This document shows positions 35,159-45,713 of a stretch of 64,000 nt of DNA, one piece after another. Numbering within the stretch: position 1 is the stretch's first letter; each line of letters begins with the position of its first letter. The notes under the pieces were generated by a model. That model searched no databases. It was not told the DNA's origin and was given only the letters and a program-made list of their open reading frames with translations. Origin of the DNA: Bradyrhizobium cenepequi (lineage in GTDB: Bacteria > Pseudomonadota > Alphaproteobacteria > Rhizobiales > Xanthobacteraceae); the NCBI RefSeq assembly GCF_020329485.1, contig NZ_JAGKJI010000024.1, forward strand, positions 62,001 through 126,000. The letters are read 5' to 3'. The position numbers and the translations under genes are program-made.

Positions 35159-35937
35159 TGCTGATCGTCTTCATCAGCTTTGGGCCGCGATCCGCCGAAG
35201 ATCCTGGCACCCTCCGGAGTCAGATACGGCTTCAACGTCTCCCAGGGTACGAACGCGACATAGCGGCCCTCGGCGTAGGGACCCACGGCATAGGGCGGGT
35301 AGTGGAACGTCAGGCCGGAGCTCTTGCCCGCCTCGGTCGACGGCGCCAGCGTCACCGCGCCGAGCTTGAGCAGCGTCGGCTTCAGTTCCTTGTACCACTC
35401 GGCGGTCGCCGTTTCGCCGGCGCCGCGCTTCTTCTTCTCGATGTTTAGCGAAGCGATGACCGCTTCCAGCATCGCCTTCATGGTCGGCCCGTTGTCGGCG
35501 GTCTCCGTGAAGAAGGGGCGGATGCTGATACGCTTCTTCTCGGTAGAATTCCACAGGATGGTATTAACGTCCGAGTTCGGATGCGCGCCGTGGGTATCGA
35601 TATAGTCGTTGCGGACGATGCTCACGTAACGGCCATCGATCACCGAGCGGACATTGTACTTGCGCTCGAAGGTCCAGCCGCCACGATCGAACAGTTGCGG
35701 ATCCTGCTTCCGCGCGGATGCCGCCTCGGCGGCGCTCTTGTCGATCCACTTCCTGCCTTCGGCAAGGCAGTCCGCCGCCAGCGCCGCGTCGGCCTTGATC
35801 TTGTCGTCGAGATAGACGGTGGCTTCGATGCTCCTGTTCTTGACCAAAGCGTCGGGCTTTGGGTCGGCTGCGAAGGCAGGAACGAGACATATGATGCTCA
35901 GTGCCAGCGCGACGCTCAATTTGCTCAGCAGGGTCAA
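35155..35937 (-). CDS. Exported DUF3298/RsiV-like protein
   Basis: About 260 aa. A TTG start at 35937 has AGGAAG seven bases upstream and overlaps the hepT stop as TTGA; the frame is open to 36051 but the extension lies inside hepT and lacks a site. Signal peptide core LSVALALSIICLVPAFA. The mature part is the DUF4163/DUF3298 pair (VDGRYVSIVRNDYIDTHGAH, then TFHYPPYAVGPYAEGRYVAF), as in Bacillus RsiV, where the domain binds lysozyme. No membrane anchor or sigma factor is beside it, so a soluble periplasmic role is more likely. Confidence 0.8.
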   Translation of the reverse strand: MTLLSKLSVALALSIICLVPAFAADPKPDALVKNRSIEATVYLDDKIKADAALAADCLAEGRKWIDKSAAEAASARKQDPQLFDRGGWTFERKYNVRSVIDGRYVSIVRNDYIDTHGAHPNSDVNTILWNSTEKKRISIRPFFTETADNGPTMKAMLEAVIASLNIEKKKRGAGETATAEWYKELKPTLLKLGAVTLAPSTEAGKSSGLTFHYPPYAVGPYAEGRYVAFVPWETLKPYLTPEGARIFGGSRPKADEDDQQ

Positions 35938-36278
35938 GGTTTGGCTTCCTTGGCAATTTGTTCGGCAAAGTTCTTGAGAGGTTCGAGATCGCGCTCGACC
36001 ATGTTCCACAGCAAATCTGGGTCGGTTCTGTGATAGGCGTGGCGCAACCAATTTCCGAGATCAGCCAAACCTCTCCAATTGATGCCAGGTTCTTTCGCCT
36101 TCAATTCTGCTGGAATAAACCGGGATGCCTCACTGATGATTTCAAGCAACCGTTCCACCGCCAGTCGTACCATCAGATCGTTGGCAAAGCTTTCGCGCGT
36201 AAACTCGGCCACCATGTGTCGAATGTCGTCGATCGCTATAGCGATGTGATCGATTCGATCAGCGAGGGTCGGTCGCAC
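35934..36278 (-). CDS. hepT: HepT-like toxin (DUF86 / HEPN RNase)
   Basis: 114 aa, GTG start at 36278, one base after the mntA stop. HEPN-domain protein paired with a minimal nucleotidyltransferase. The C-terminal active region reads DLGNWLRHAYHRTD; the HxY half of the HEPN motif is kept (HAY) while the usual Arg five residues before the His is Gly. This may be a subfamily trait or weakened RNase activity. In Shewanella the toxin HepT is silenced by AMP addition by MntA. Sits between mntA and the DUF3298 gene with overlapping or touching ends. Confidence 0.85.
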   Translation of the reverse strand: MRPTLADRIDHIAIAIDDIRHMVAEFTRESFANDLMVRLAVERLLEIISEASRFIPAELKAKEPGINWRGLADLGNWLRHAYHRTDPDLLWNMVERDLEPLKNFAEQIAKEAKP

Positions 36279-36279
36279 G

Positions 36280-36576
36280 TCAAAATACTTCGACGATTTC
36301 GTCGGCTATTCGCTGCGCGAAGCGGGGAGTTAGGGATCGCCGCAGGGTGGCCTGCGCCTCCAGCCCAGTCGCGTCCTCGATGATGTGCTCAACACCAATC
36401 AAGTTGAGAAGCGAGAACGAGACGTCTGGCTCGATCTCCACAAGTACGTCGATGTCGCTATCGGAACGATTGTCGCCGCGGACGCGCGAACCGAAGATGG
36501 CGAGTTTCGACACGCCCGTCGCTTTGATGGCGTCGGCGTTATTCCGTATCGCGGCAATGATCTCGTCACGCGTCAT
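36280..36576 (-). CDS. mntA: MntA-like nucleotidyltransferase antitoxin
   Basis: 98 aa. Minimal nucleotidyltransferase of the pol-beta superfamily. The active-site signature GSRVRGDNRSDSDIDVLVEI (GSx10DxD) is intact near residues 29-48. In characterised pairs MntA poly-AMPylates HepT on the Tyr of the HxY motif and so neutralises it. The gene follows the mutase large subunit by 35 bases and precedes hepT by one base. Confidence 0.87.
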   Translation of the reverse strand: MTRDEIIAAIRNNADAIKATGVSKLAIFGSRVRGDNRSDSDIDVLVEIEPDVSFSLLNLIGVEHIIEDATGLEAQATLRRSLTPRFAQRIADEIVEVF

Positions 36577-36611
36577 CGCACAACCCGTAGGCGGTTTGGC
36601 CAGTCTATCAG

Positions 36612-38768
<2,157 letters not shown>

Positions 38769-38811
38769 GGTCATCAACTATAACATGTGCGATCGAAAGG
38801 GGACGGCCATC

Positions 38812-39276
38812 TCAATCATGGTCCGGATGCTGGTGGCTGACGATAGTCGCCATCTTCTCTGGTCCATAGTTCTGCTGCGTGGTCTGGCTCGGCAGGTTGG
38901 CGATGCCGACCACCCAGCCGAGGCGGGATTCGGCGCCGTATTGCCGGGTCGGCACCACCATGTCGGGTCGGTCGAAGGTGCCGGTCATGATCTCGATCCG
39001 GGGGCCGTCGATGACGCGGAAGCTCAAGGGTGTGCCGCAGGCGGGGCAGAAGTCACGCTCGGCGATCGTGGAGGAGCGGAACGAGGCCGGCTTGCCGCGG
39101 GTCCAGGCGAAATCGGCATGGTCGATGTCGGCGAAGGAGGCGAATGGCGCGCCGGAGGCCTTCTGGCACATCCGGCAATGGCAGATGCTGATCCGCGTGG
39201 GTGCCGCCGTCACCGCAAAGCGGATCGCGCCGCATTGGCAGCCGCCGGTCAGAACGGGTTTGGCGCTCGACGTCAT
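38812..39276 (-). CDS. GFA-family zinc protein (glutathione-dependent formaldehyde-activating-like)
   Basis: 154 aa. Mss4-like zinc fold with cysteines in GGCQCGAIRF, CHCRMCQKASGAPFASF and FCPACGTPLSF, the GFA family layout. Some relatives bind glutathione adducts, most are uncharacterised. ATG at 39276 with GGAG about seven bases upstream, two bases after the mutase small-subunit stop. The larger frame from 39480 lies within that gene. Located between the two mutase genes, so cotranscribed with them; why is not clear. Confidence 0.88.
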   Translation of the reverse strand: MTSSAKPVLTGGCQCGAIRFAVTAAPTRISICHCRMCQKASGAPFASFADIDHADFAWTRGKPASFRSSTIAERDFCPACGTPLSFRVIDGPRIEIMTGTFDRPDMVVPTRQYGAESRLGWVVGIANLPSQTTQQNYGPEKMATIVSHQHPDHD

Positions 39277-39278
39277 GC

Positions 39279-41144
39279 TCACTCCATCCGCCGATAGGCT
39301 TCCTGCAGCGTCGCCAGCGCGTCGAAGCCGGCAAAGATGAAATCGGTCACGCCGGAAGCACGCAGTGCGGTTTCCAGCTCCCCCGGCCGTCCAGCCAGAT
39401 AGATATGTCTTGCGGTGGCGGCTTGAAGGGCCTTGGCGGCCGCGGCGGCGTGTTCCGCGTAGACCTTGTCCGAGGAACACAGGCAGGCGATCGCGGCCCC
39501 CGACGCCTTGAAGGCCTCGGCGACCGCGCTGGGATCGGAGAATCCCTCGTTGTCGAGCGCCTCGATACCGCCGGTCTCGAAGAAGCTCTTCGCAAAGGTG
39601 GCGCGCGCGGTGAAATCGGCGGGCGTACCCAGATTGGCGAGGAACACCCTGGGGCGCGCCCCGCTCGACTTCAGCTTTGCGTCGGACTTGTCGCGCAGCG
39701 CCTCGAAAGGCTCGGCGAGCCGCATCGGCGACAGCGCATCGAACTTGAATTTGGCCTCACCATAAGGCGGCAGCACAATCGGCTCTGCGTCCAGCACCGT
39801 CGTGTCGGCTTCATGAAGGTTTGGAAACTCGCTGGCGCCGGTCAGCACATCGCGACGCTTGGCGATGTTGGCCTCGCGGGCCGCGCGCGTAGCGGCGACC
39901 TTGCGCTGGATCAGGTTCTGCCGAAGTGCGGCGAAAATGCCACCGGCCTTTTCGATCTCCTGGAATAACGACCAGGCCGCTTCGCAAAGCTCTTTTGTCA
40001 GCGCCTCGATGCCGCCGGAGCCCGCCGCCGGATCGGATACTTTCGCGAGGTTGGACTCTTCCAAGAGAATGAGTTGCGTGTTGCGCGCAACGCGCCGCGC
40101 AAAGTCGTCGGGCAGGCCGAGCGCCAGCGTGTGCGGCAGCACGGTGACGGCGTTGGCGCCGCCAAGGCCCGCGGAGAACGCGGCCATGGTGGCGCGCAGC
40201 ATGTTCACATAAGCATCGCGTTGAGTCAGCATCCGCCAGGCAGTGTCGGCAGCGATGAACACTGGCCGTGGCATCAATCCGCAAGCCTGTTCGATCCGCG
40301 CCCATAGCAGGCGTAGCGCGCGGAATTTCGCCAGCGTCAGGAACTGATCGGCATCGGCGCTGAGCCGCGCATAGACCATGCTTTGGGCATCCTCAAGCGC
40401 GACACCGGCTTGTTCAAGGGGGCGCAGGTAGGCGACGGCGCAGGCCAGCACGAAGGCGAGTTCCTGCACCTCCGATCCGCCCGCATCATGGATCACGCGC
40501 CCATCGGCGGCGGCGAAAGGCCCCTTGAAGCCGAGCGCCACAAGGCCTTTGATCGCGCCGGCCACAGCCGGCACGATCTCGTTCCAGTCATAGGGGCTAG
40601 AACCCCAGACCGCGCAGGCCGCCAGCGGATCGAGCCCGAAACGGATGTCGCAGTTGGCGGGATCGAAGCCCCTGCGCTTCACATATTCCGCGACGTGGAT
40701 CGCGGCCATCCGCGATTGCGGACCGATCTGGAGATCAAGGGCGATTCCGGCATCGAGGTAGATGTCTTCAAGCACCTTGTTGACGGTTTCGGCGGTCGGC
40801 TCGAGTCCAAAACCATGGGCGCCACTGCCGCCGGCGAAGACCAGCGCGAGGCCGGTGGCGCCATTCTCGAGATCATGCAGCGCCTGCGCATTGGCCCGGC
40901 GCGGATCGGGATCATCGATCCGCTGCATGACCTGCCAGGGCGCAGCCAGGCCGCGGCCGGCGATCGAGCTGGCAGTGGTGGCGCGACGATAGATCGGCTC
41001 GATTTTAATGCCATCATAGGTCTTGCCGACGAGCTTCTCGAACGGCGCGCCCTTCAGGACGCCGTCCACCAGCTTGCGCCAGTCCTCGTAAGTCGCCGGC
41101 GCAAAATCGGCCGCCAATCGCAGATCGTCAGTCGTGGTCGTCAT
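39279..41144 (-). CDS. Methylmalonyl-CoA mutase, small (non-catalytic) subunit
   Basis: 621 aa. Homologous to the large subunit but degenerate. It keeps the barrel sequences (FGLDPLAACAVWGS, DAYVNMLRATMAAFSAGLGG, LPHTLALGLPDDFARRVARN). The C-terminal domain has LGTPADFTARATF where the cobalamin-binding DxHxxG would be, as expected for the subunit that supports but does not carry the cofactor. First gene of the operon running leftward to pcp. ATG at 41144; no cobalamin riboswitch was recognised upstream. Confidence 0.93.
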   Translation of the reverse strand: MTTTTDDLRLAADFAPATYEDWRKLVDGVLKGAPFEKLVGKTYDGIKIEPIYRRATTASSIAGRGLAAPWQVMQRIDDPDPRRANAQALHDLENGATGLALVFAGGSGAHGFGLEPTAETVNKVLEDIYLDAGIALDLQIGPQSRMAAIHVAEYVKRRGFDPANCDIRFGLDPLAACAVWGSSPYDWNEIVPAVAGAIKGLVALGFKGPFAAADGRVIHDAGGSEVQELAFVLACAVAYLRPLEQAGVALEDAQSMVYARLSADADQFLTLAKFRALRLLWARIEQACGLMPRPVFIAADTAWRMLTQRDAYVNMLRATMAAFSAGLGGANAVTVLPHTLALGLPDDFARRVARNTQLILLEESNLAKVSDPAAGSGGIEALTKELCEAAWSLFQEIEKAGGIFAALRQNLIQRKVAATRAAREANIAKRRDVLTGASEFPNLHEADTTVLDAEPIVLPPYGEAKFKFDALSPMRLAEPFEALRDKSDAKLKSSGARPRVFLANLGTPADFTARATFAKSFFETGGIEALDNEGFSDPSAVAEAFKASGAAIACLCSSDKVYAEHAAAAAKALQAATARHIYLAGRPGELETALRASGVTDFIFAGFDALATLQEAYRRME

Positions 41145-41230
41145 CCGCCCTATCGTTCCTCAAGTCTTGCTCGCCGTTTGGCCGGAAATTGCCATGCCGG
41201 AGCCGACAAGCCAAACGGTAGTTTGGGGTA

Positions 41231-41326
41231 CCGTAGCCCGGGTGAACCGCTAGCGTAACCCGGGGCCGCTGGTAAACGTTGATGCAGATATCCCGGGTTG
41301 CGCGTTCCGCTCCACCCGGGCTACGG
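41231..41326. repeat. Imperfect palindrome of the GTAGCCCGGGT family
   Basis: Left arm CCGTAGCCCGGGTGAACCGC and right arm ending in CCACCCGGGCTACGG form a ~96-bp inverted repeat. Inner arms are GCGTAACCCGGG and CCCGGGTTGCGC. It separates the folate gene cluster from the mutase operon. Likely a dispersed REP-like element. Confidence 0.8.
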
Positions 41327-41328
41327 CG

Positions 41329-41613
41329 CTATTCGCCGGACTCCGGGAGCCGTACGATACCCTCGGTCGAAACCGCTGCCAGCGCATCCCTGATGCTGCG
41401 TCCCGCAATGACACGGTCGGGCGCGATTTCCGCGAGCGGCACCAGCACGAAGGCGCGCTCGAACAGGCGGGGGTGCGGAAGCGTCAATTCCGGACGGTCG
41501 ATCCGGGCATCGTCATAGGCGATCAGATCGAGGTCGAGCGTGCGCGGGCCGAAGCGGCGTTCATGGGAGCGATCGCGACCGAACTTGCTCTCCACCTTCT
41601 GAAGACAGAAGCG
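41329..41613 (-). pseudogene. folK: folK, 5'-truncated (6-hydroxymethyl-7,8-dihydropterin pyrophosphokinase)
   Basis: Only the C-terminal ~94 residues of HPPK are present (a normal enzyme has about 160). The remnant begins immediately after the folB stop with FCLQKVESKFGRDR, then the HPPK signature FGPRTLDLDLIAYDD with the metal-binding DxD, then PHPRLFERAFVLVPLAEIAP. The N-terminal half (LGSNLGD-type start and pterin/ATP contacts) is absent, with no trace in other frames inside folB. A GTG at 41595 could start an 88-aa product, but it should be inactive. The gene order folP-folB-folK is otherwise normal. Confidence 0.8.
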
Positions 41614-41994
41614 CTAGCCATGCGTGGCCGTTTGCCGCGTGCGGGTCAGCACCACGCCGACGTCCTCGAAGATCGCGGCGATCGGCGCATGCGGCTTGTG
41701 TACGGTGACCTTGACGGCGCTGACGCGAGGAAACGTCGACAGCACCGCGTCCGCCACCGCGCCGGCAGCCCGTTCCAGCAGCTTGTAATTGGTATCCTTG
41801 AATGCCTCGGTCGCGGTCGCCACCACATTGGAATAGGACACGGTGTCGGCGAGCTTGTCGGTGCGCGAGGATTCCGAGAGTTCGACGGCGAGCTCGAGAT
41901 CGATGACGAAGCGCTGGCCGACCTCGGTCTCGTGTTCCATCACGCCGTGTCGGGCATGGATGACGATGCCGGTGATGAAGATCGTGTCGGTCAT
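41614..41994 (-). CDS. folB: Dihydroneopterin aldolase
   Basis: 126 aa. Converts 7,8-dihydroneopterin to 6-hydroxymethyl-dihydropterin in folate synthesis. Begins DTIFITGIVIHARHGVMEHE, with the conserved Gly-Val-x-x-x-E. The Lys-rich end VKVTVHKPHAPIAAIFEDVG supplies the catalytic Lys region. The ATG overlaps the folP stop by four bases. The stop codon is directly joined to the truncated folK. Confidence 0.93.
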   Translation of the reverse strand: MTDTIFITGIVIHARHGVMEHETEVGQRFVIDLELAVELSESSRTDKLADTVSYSNVVATATEAFKDTNYKLLERAAGAVADAVLSTFPRVSAVKVTVHKPHAPIAAIFEDVGVVLTRTRQTATHG

Positions 41995-42839
41995 TCCTGT
42001 TCCCTGATCGCTGCCGCCACCCGCAACGCCTGCACAGTCTCCGCAACATCGTGGGCGCGGATGATCTGCGCGCCGCCGTGTGCGGCGATAAGATGCGCCG
42101 CGATCGAGCCGCCGATGCGTTGGTTCGGCTCCGACGGCGTCACGGTGCTGATGAAGCGCTTGCGCGAGGCGCCGACGAGCAGCGGCAGGCCGAACGCGCG
42201 AAGCTCGGCAAGCCGCGCCAGCACCATCATGCTTTGCTGCGGCGTCTTGCCAAAGCCGATGCCAGGATCAAGCACGATCTGGTCGGGTGAAATGCCGGCC
42301 TTGGCGGCGATGTCGAGCGAACGCGCGAAGAAGGCCGCAAGGTCCTTCATGATATCGATCGAGGGATCGGCCCGCTCGCGGTTATGCATGATGATGACGG
42401 GTACATGCCGTGCCGCCACCAAGGGCGCCATGCCGGGATCGCGCTGCAGGCCCCAGACGTCATTGGCGATGAGCGCGCCGTGATCTAGCGCCCAGGCCAT
42501 GACTTCCGATTTCATGCTGTCGATCGACACGGGTACGCCTAGCGAGACGACACCAGGCAGCACCGGCTGCAGTCGGCGCAATTCTTCTTCCGCCGAGATC
42601 GGCTCGGAACCGTAGGGGCGGGTGGACTCGGCACCGATGTCGATGACGTCGGCGCCTTCAGCGACCATCTTGCGTGCTTGCGCCAGCGCCTGTTCGGGCG
42701 CGGCAAACCGGCCGCCGTCGGAAAAGGAATCCGGGGTGATGTTGAGCACGCCCATCACGGCCGGGTAGGGCCGGGATAGCAGCGCCGGCAGCACGGCAGC
42801 GGCGCCGGAATGGATGTCCCTTTGCATCGCAGCGATCAT
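41991..42839 (-). CDS. folP: Dihydropteroate synthase
   Basis: 282 aa. Condenses hydroxymethyl-dihydropterin pyrophosphate with p-aminobenzoate; the sulfonamide target. Both family signatures are present: MGVLNITPDSFSDGG near residues 29-43 and DVIDIGAESTRPYG near 64-77, plus DPGIGFGKTPQ near 191. ATG at 42839. First gene of folP-folB-folK'. Because the upstream kinase gene folK is truncated here, its substrate supply would need another HPPK. Confidence 0.95.
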   Translation of the reverse strand: MIAAMQRDIHSGAAAVLPALLSRPYPAVMGVLNITPDSFSDGGRFAAPEQALAQARKMVAEGADVIDIGAESTRPYGSEPISAEEELRRLQPVLPGVVSLGVPVSIDSMKSEVMAWALDHGALIANDVWGLQRDPGMAPLVAARHVPVIIMHNRERADPSIDIMKDLAAFFARSLDIAAKAGISPDQIVLDPGIGFGKTPQQSMMVLARLAELRAFGLPLLVGASRKRFISTVTPSEPNQRIGGSIAAHLIAAHGGAQIIRAHDVAETVQALRVAAAIREQE

Positions 42840-42887
42840 GCGGTGGCTTTGCGCGTCCCGCCACGGCGAGTCAAGATGGGAGTGGGT

Positions 42888-43295
42888 TTAGTACGTGATC
42901 TTGGGCGGCAATTTACGTGCGCGCTCGATCAGCCGCTCAACCGATTTTTCCGATGGCAGGACGCGGACCAGCTTACGCCTGGTGTTCACGTCCTTCATGT
43001 TCTGCGCAAGCCGTGCCGGATTGCGCAGCGCGAGTTCGCGAACGGTCGTGACGCCGGCGGCGCGAACCAACCCGACCTTTGCCTTGCCCATCCCGGGAAT
43101 GCGCATGTAGTCGGAGACATTGGCCCATTCGAGCAATTGTTGTTCGCTGATGCCGGTCTTGGCCGCGAGCGCCTTGCGTCCCTTGACGGTGCGGGCGGCT
43201 TCAAGCAGCGCGTCCGTGGTGCGAATGCCCTGCGCCTTCAATTTCGAGGCGCAATAGGCGCTCAGCCCTTCGATCTCGGAAAGTGGGTATGTCAT
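42888..43295 (-). CDS. DUF4332 domain-containing protein
   Basis: 135 aa. Two helix-hairpin-helix-like repeats (EIEGLSAYCASKLKAQGIRT with TDALLEAA, then SDYMRIPGMGKAKVGLVRAAGVTT), the layout of DUF4332. These helices usually contact DNA without sequence specificity, but no activity is known. ATG at 43295; the frame to 43445 overlaps the next gene. A separate unit from folP, about 50 bp away on the same strand. Confidence 0.8.
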   Translation of the reverse strand: MTYPLSEIEGLSAYCASKLKAQGIRTTDALLEAARTVKGRKALAAKTGISEQQLLEWANVSDYMRIPGMGKAKVGLVRAAGVTTVRELALRNPARLAQNMKDVNTRRKLVRVLPSEKSVERLIERARKLPPKITY

Positions 43296-43332
43296 GATGT
43301 CTGGTATTGAATGACTCAACCTGAGGGTGCGT

Positions 43333-43698
43333 TCAAGCAAATTGGCTGAGTCCTGGCGTCCCCGCGACGATCTCGCCCATCTGATCCGCTCCGAGTTTGT
43401 CGCGCCCGAACCGGAAAAGTTCACGCGCAAGCTTCTGAACCTCATTCATGCTGAGGCCGAGCGCCATCAGCCTGGTGCCGGCAGCCATCAATCCGCCGCC
43501 CATCAATCGCACGAGACCTGCACTGTTATCCGAAGCCGCAATCGCCGCTTCCGCGCCCGGAATCTGATAGATCAGCGCTTCAACCTGGCTGGATGGCCCC
43601 TCCCGACGGAGGAAACCCAGAACGATGCCGACGGCTTTTTCGGCGACAACGCTATCGATGCCGGCCTCGGCGGCCAGCCGTCCAACCAGTTCGTCCAT
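43333..43698 (-). CDS. Conserved hypothetical protein (DUF2267-like?)
   Basis: About 121 aa, small helical protein with no signal. Begins MDELVGRLAAEAGIDSVVAE, AVGIVLGFLRREGP, a pattern shared with DUF2267-type proteins, and ends in a Gly-rich middle (RLMGGGLMAAGTRLMALGLS) and a helical tail. Family membership uncertain. The ATG at 43698 follows GGGGACGGGGCAAG; the frame is open to 44118, but that part has no ribosome-binding site and runs into the divergent ATPase gene. Confidence 0.65.
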   Translation of the reverse strand: MDELVGRLAAEAGIDSVVAEKAVGIVLGFLRREGPSSQVEALIYQIPGAEAAIAASDNSAGLVRLMGGGLMAAGTRLMALGLSMNEVQKLARELFRFGRDKLGADQMGEIVAGTPGLSQFA

Positions 43699-43938
43699 CT
43701 TGCCCCGTCCCCAGCCGGCTTGCCGCCGGACCTTGCTTGGGAATTGATCTTGAGCGCCTGTGCTGCGAATTACAAGCGAGGAGCGCAGATGACCCCGCTT
43801 TTCGCCTTCATCACAGGCGAAGTGTTGCAGTAATGCAAGAGTGCATATGCCAGCCGCGCTGTTCTTTCGCGTTGCGTCATCGTTTTTTGAACGGCTCGTG
43901 AGAGTAAGACAAGATAAGAAGCATCGCATCCGGGCGGC

Positions 43939-43960
43939 AAAAAAAGCGCCGTCGGCGCTT
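43939..43960 (-). terminator. Orphan rho-independent terminator, minus strand
   Basis: Reading leftward, AAGCGCC-GAC-GGCGCTT is followed by an unbroken T tract (seven T overlapping the stem end). It lies in the 347-bp gap between two divergent genes (43698 and 44046), where no minus-strand gene ends. It may stop antisense transcription out of the ATPase gene, or end a short RNA starting near 44040. Nothing else was recognised in the gap. Confidence 0.6.
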
Positions 43961-44045
43961 GACAGTTTCAATCGACGGGCAAGATGCAATATGATGGGCA
44001 CGTTCGGTGAAGATGCCTTCCCGATACGCGCGAAGAGGCGATGCG

Positions 44046-45668
44046 ATGGCGACTTCCGATAACAAGATTGCCGATACGGATGAGAAGATTTTTGTCGGTA
44101 AGGGCGAACAGGCGGCATGGCTGACGCTTGCGCTTGCCAATCGCCACGGCCTTGTTACCGGTGCGACGGGAACCGGAAAGACCGTCACGCTGCAGGTGAT
44201 GGCGGAAGGATTTGCGCGCGCAGGCGTTCCGGTGTTTGCCGCCGATATCAAGGGAGATCTGTCCGGAATCGCCGAAGTCGGTGAGGCCAAGGACTTCATT
44301 GTCAAGCGCGCCAGCGAGATGGGGCTCGCATTCCAGCCGGATCAGTTCTCGACGGTGTTCTGGGATGTGTTCGGCGAGCAGGGGCATCCGGTGCGCGCTA
44401 CCGTCACCGAGATGGGCCCGCTGTTGCTCTCGCGCATGCTCGATCTGAACGATGTCCAGGAAGGTGTTCTCAACGTCGCGTTTCGCGTGGCCGACGAGAA
44501 CGGACTTACGCTGATCGACATGAAGGATCTGCGCGCGCTTCTCGATGCGATTGTGCCGTCTAGCGCCAAGAAAGCCGCCGATGACGAGGAGGATCCGCTG
44601 GAGCCAATCCGGAAAGCCGCGCAGAGCTTCGGCAATGTCAGCAAGGCGACCGTTGGAACCATTCAGCGCCAGCTCCTGGTGCTGGAAAACCAGGGCGGCA
44701 CGAAATTCTTCGGTGAGCCGGCGTTGACGCTGAAGGATTTCATGAAGACCGACAGCGACGGCCGCGGCATGGTCAACATCCTGACGGCCGACAAGTTGAT
44801 GCAGAGTCCGCGGCTCTATGCAACCTTCCTGTTGTGGATGCTTTCAGAATTGTTCGAAGAACTGCCGGAGGCAGGCGACCTGCCGAAGCCGAAGCTGGTG
44901 TTCTTCTTTGACGAGGCGCATCTCTTGTTCAACGATGCGCCGAAGGCGCTGTTGGACAAGATCGAGCAGGTGGTGCGGCTGATCCGCTCGAAGGGCGTCG
45001 GCGTCTACTTCGTCACCCAGAATCCAATCGACGTGCCGGACAAGGTGCTCGCGCAATTGGGCAACCGCGTGCAGCATGCGTTGCGCGCTTTCACTCCACG
45101 CGATCAGAAGGCAGTTGCGGCCGCCGCAGGGACGTTCCGTCCCAATCCGAAGCTCGATACCGCCCGCGTGATCATGGAACTAGGCAAGGGCGAGGCGCTG
45201 GTATCTTTCCTTGAAGGCGGCGGTACGCCGTCGATGGTCGAGCGCGTGATGATCCGGCCACCGTCGGCGCGGATCGGGCCGGTCACGCCGGAGGAGCGCA
45301 AGAAGATCATCGACGCCAGCCCGTTCAAGGGCAAATACGACACCGCAGTCGATTCCGAATCCGCCTACGAGATGCTGCAGAAGCGGATCGAGGGCACGGC
45401 GGTGACGGCGGACGGTCCGGAGGCCGGCGGAGGCGGCGGCATTCTCGGCCAGATCGGCGATATTGCCGCCGCGATTTTCGGCACCAATGTCAGGCGCGGC
45501 AGGCTCTCGACTGGCCAGGTCGTCGCGCGCAACGTCACCCGCTCGGTCACTAACAAGGTGATCGGCGGCCTCGTGGCCAACGTCGGCAAATCGGTCGGCG
45601 GTCAGCTCGGCGGCTCGATCGGACGCGCACTGGTGCGCGGCGCGCTCGGCGGGCTGTTGCGGCGCTAA
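44046..45668 (+). CDS. HerA-like DUF853 ATPase
   Basis: 540 aa, YjgR/DUF853 family of the HerA-FtsK superfamily. Walker A in [16 protein letters not shown] near residues 35-50; Walker B in [13 protein letters not shown] near 280; arginine-finger region in [16 protein letters not shown]. The last ~80 residues are Gly-rich with small residues ([39 protein letters not shown]). DNA translocation is assumed from the superfamily; the biological role is not known. The ATG at 44046 has AGAGG upstream. The nuclease partner NurA is absent, as usual for this subfamily. Confidence 0.87.
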   Translation: MATSDNKIADTDEKIFVGKGEQAAWLTLALANRHGLVTGATGTGKTVTLQVMAEGFARAGVPVFAADIKGDLSGIAEVGEAKDFIVKRASEMGLAFQPDQFSTVFWDVFGEQGHPVRATVTEMGPLLLSRMLDLNDVQEGVLNVAFRVADENGLTLIDMKDLRALLDAIVPSSAKKAADDEEDPLEPIRKAAQSFGNVSKATVGTIQRQLLVLENQGGTKFFGEPALTLKDFMKTDSDGRGMVNILTADKLMQSPRLYATFLLWMLSELFEELPEAGDLPKPKLVFFFDEAHLLFNDAPKALLDKIEQVVRLIRSKGVGVYFVTQNPIDVPDKVLAQLGNRVQHALRAFTPRDQKAVAAAAGTFRPNPKLDTARVIMELGKGEALVSFLEGGGTPSMVERVMIRPPSARIGPVTPEERKKIIDASPFKGKYDTAVDSESAYEMLQKRIEGTAVTADGPEAGGGGGILGQIGDIAAAIFGTNVRRGRLSTGQVVARNVTRSVTNKVIGGLVANVGKSVGGQLGGSIGRALVRGALGGLLRR

Positions 45669-45713
45669 CATGTTTTCCTGCCGCGACCTGCCCACGATTC
45701 CTGGAACGAGCTT

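Noticed and set aside
41231-41326. Ends of an insertion sequence
   Set aside because: Inverted arms enclose only ~30 bases with no transposase; fits a REP-like palindrome.
41145-41328. Cobalamin riboswitch upstream of the mutase operon
   Set aside because: No B12-box-like sequence found; the structured part is a REP-like palindrome.
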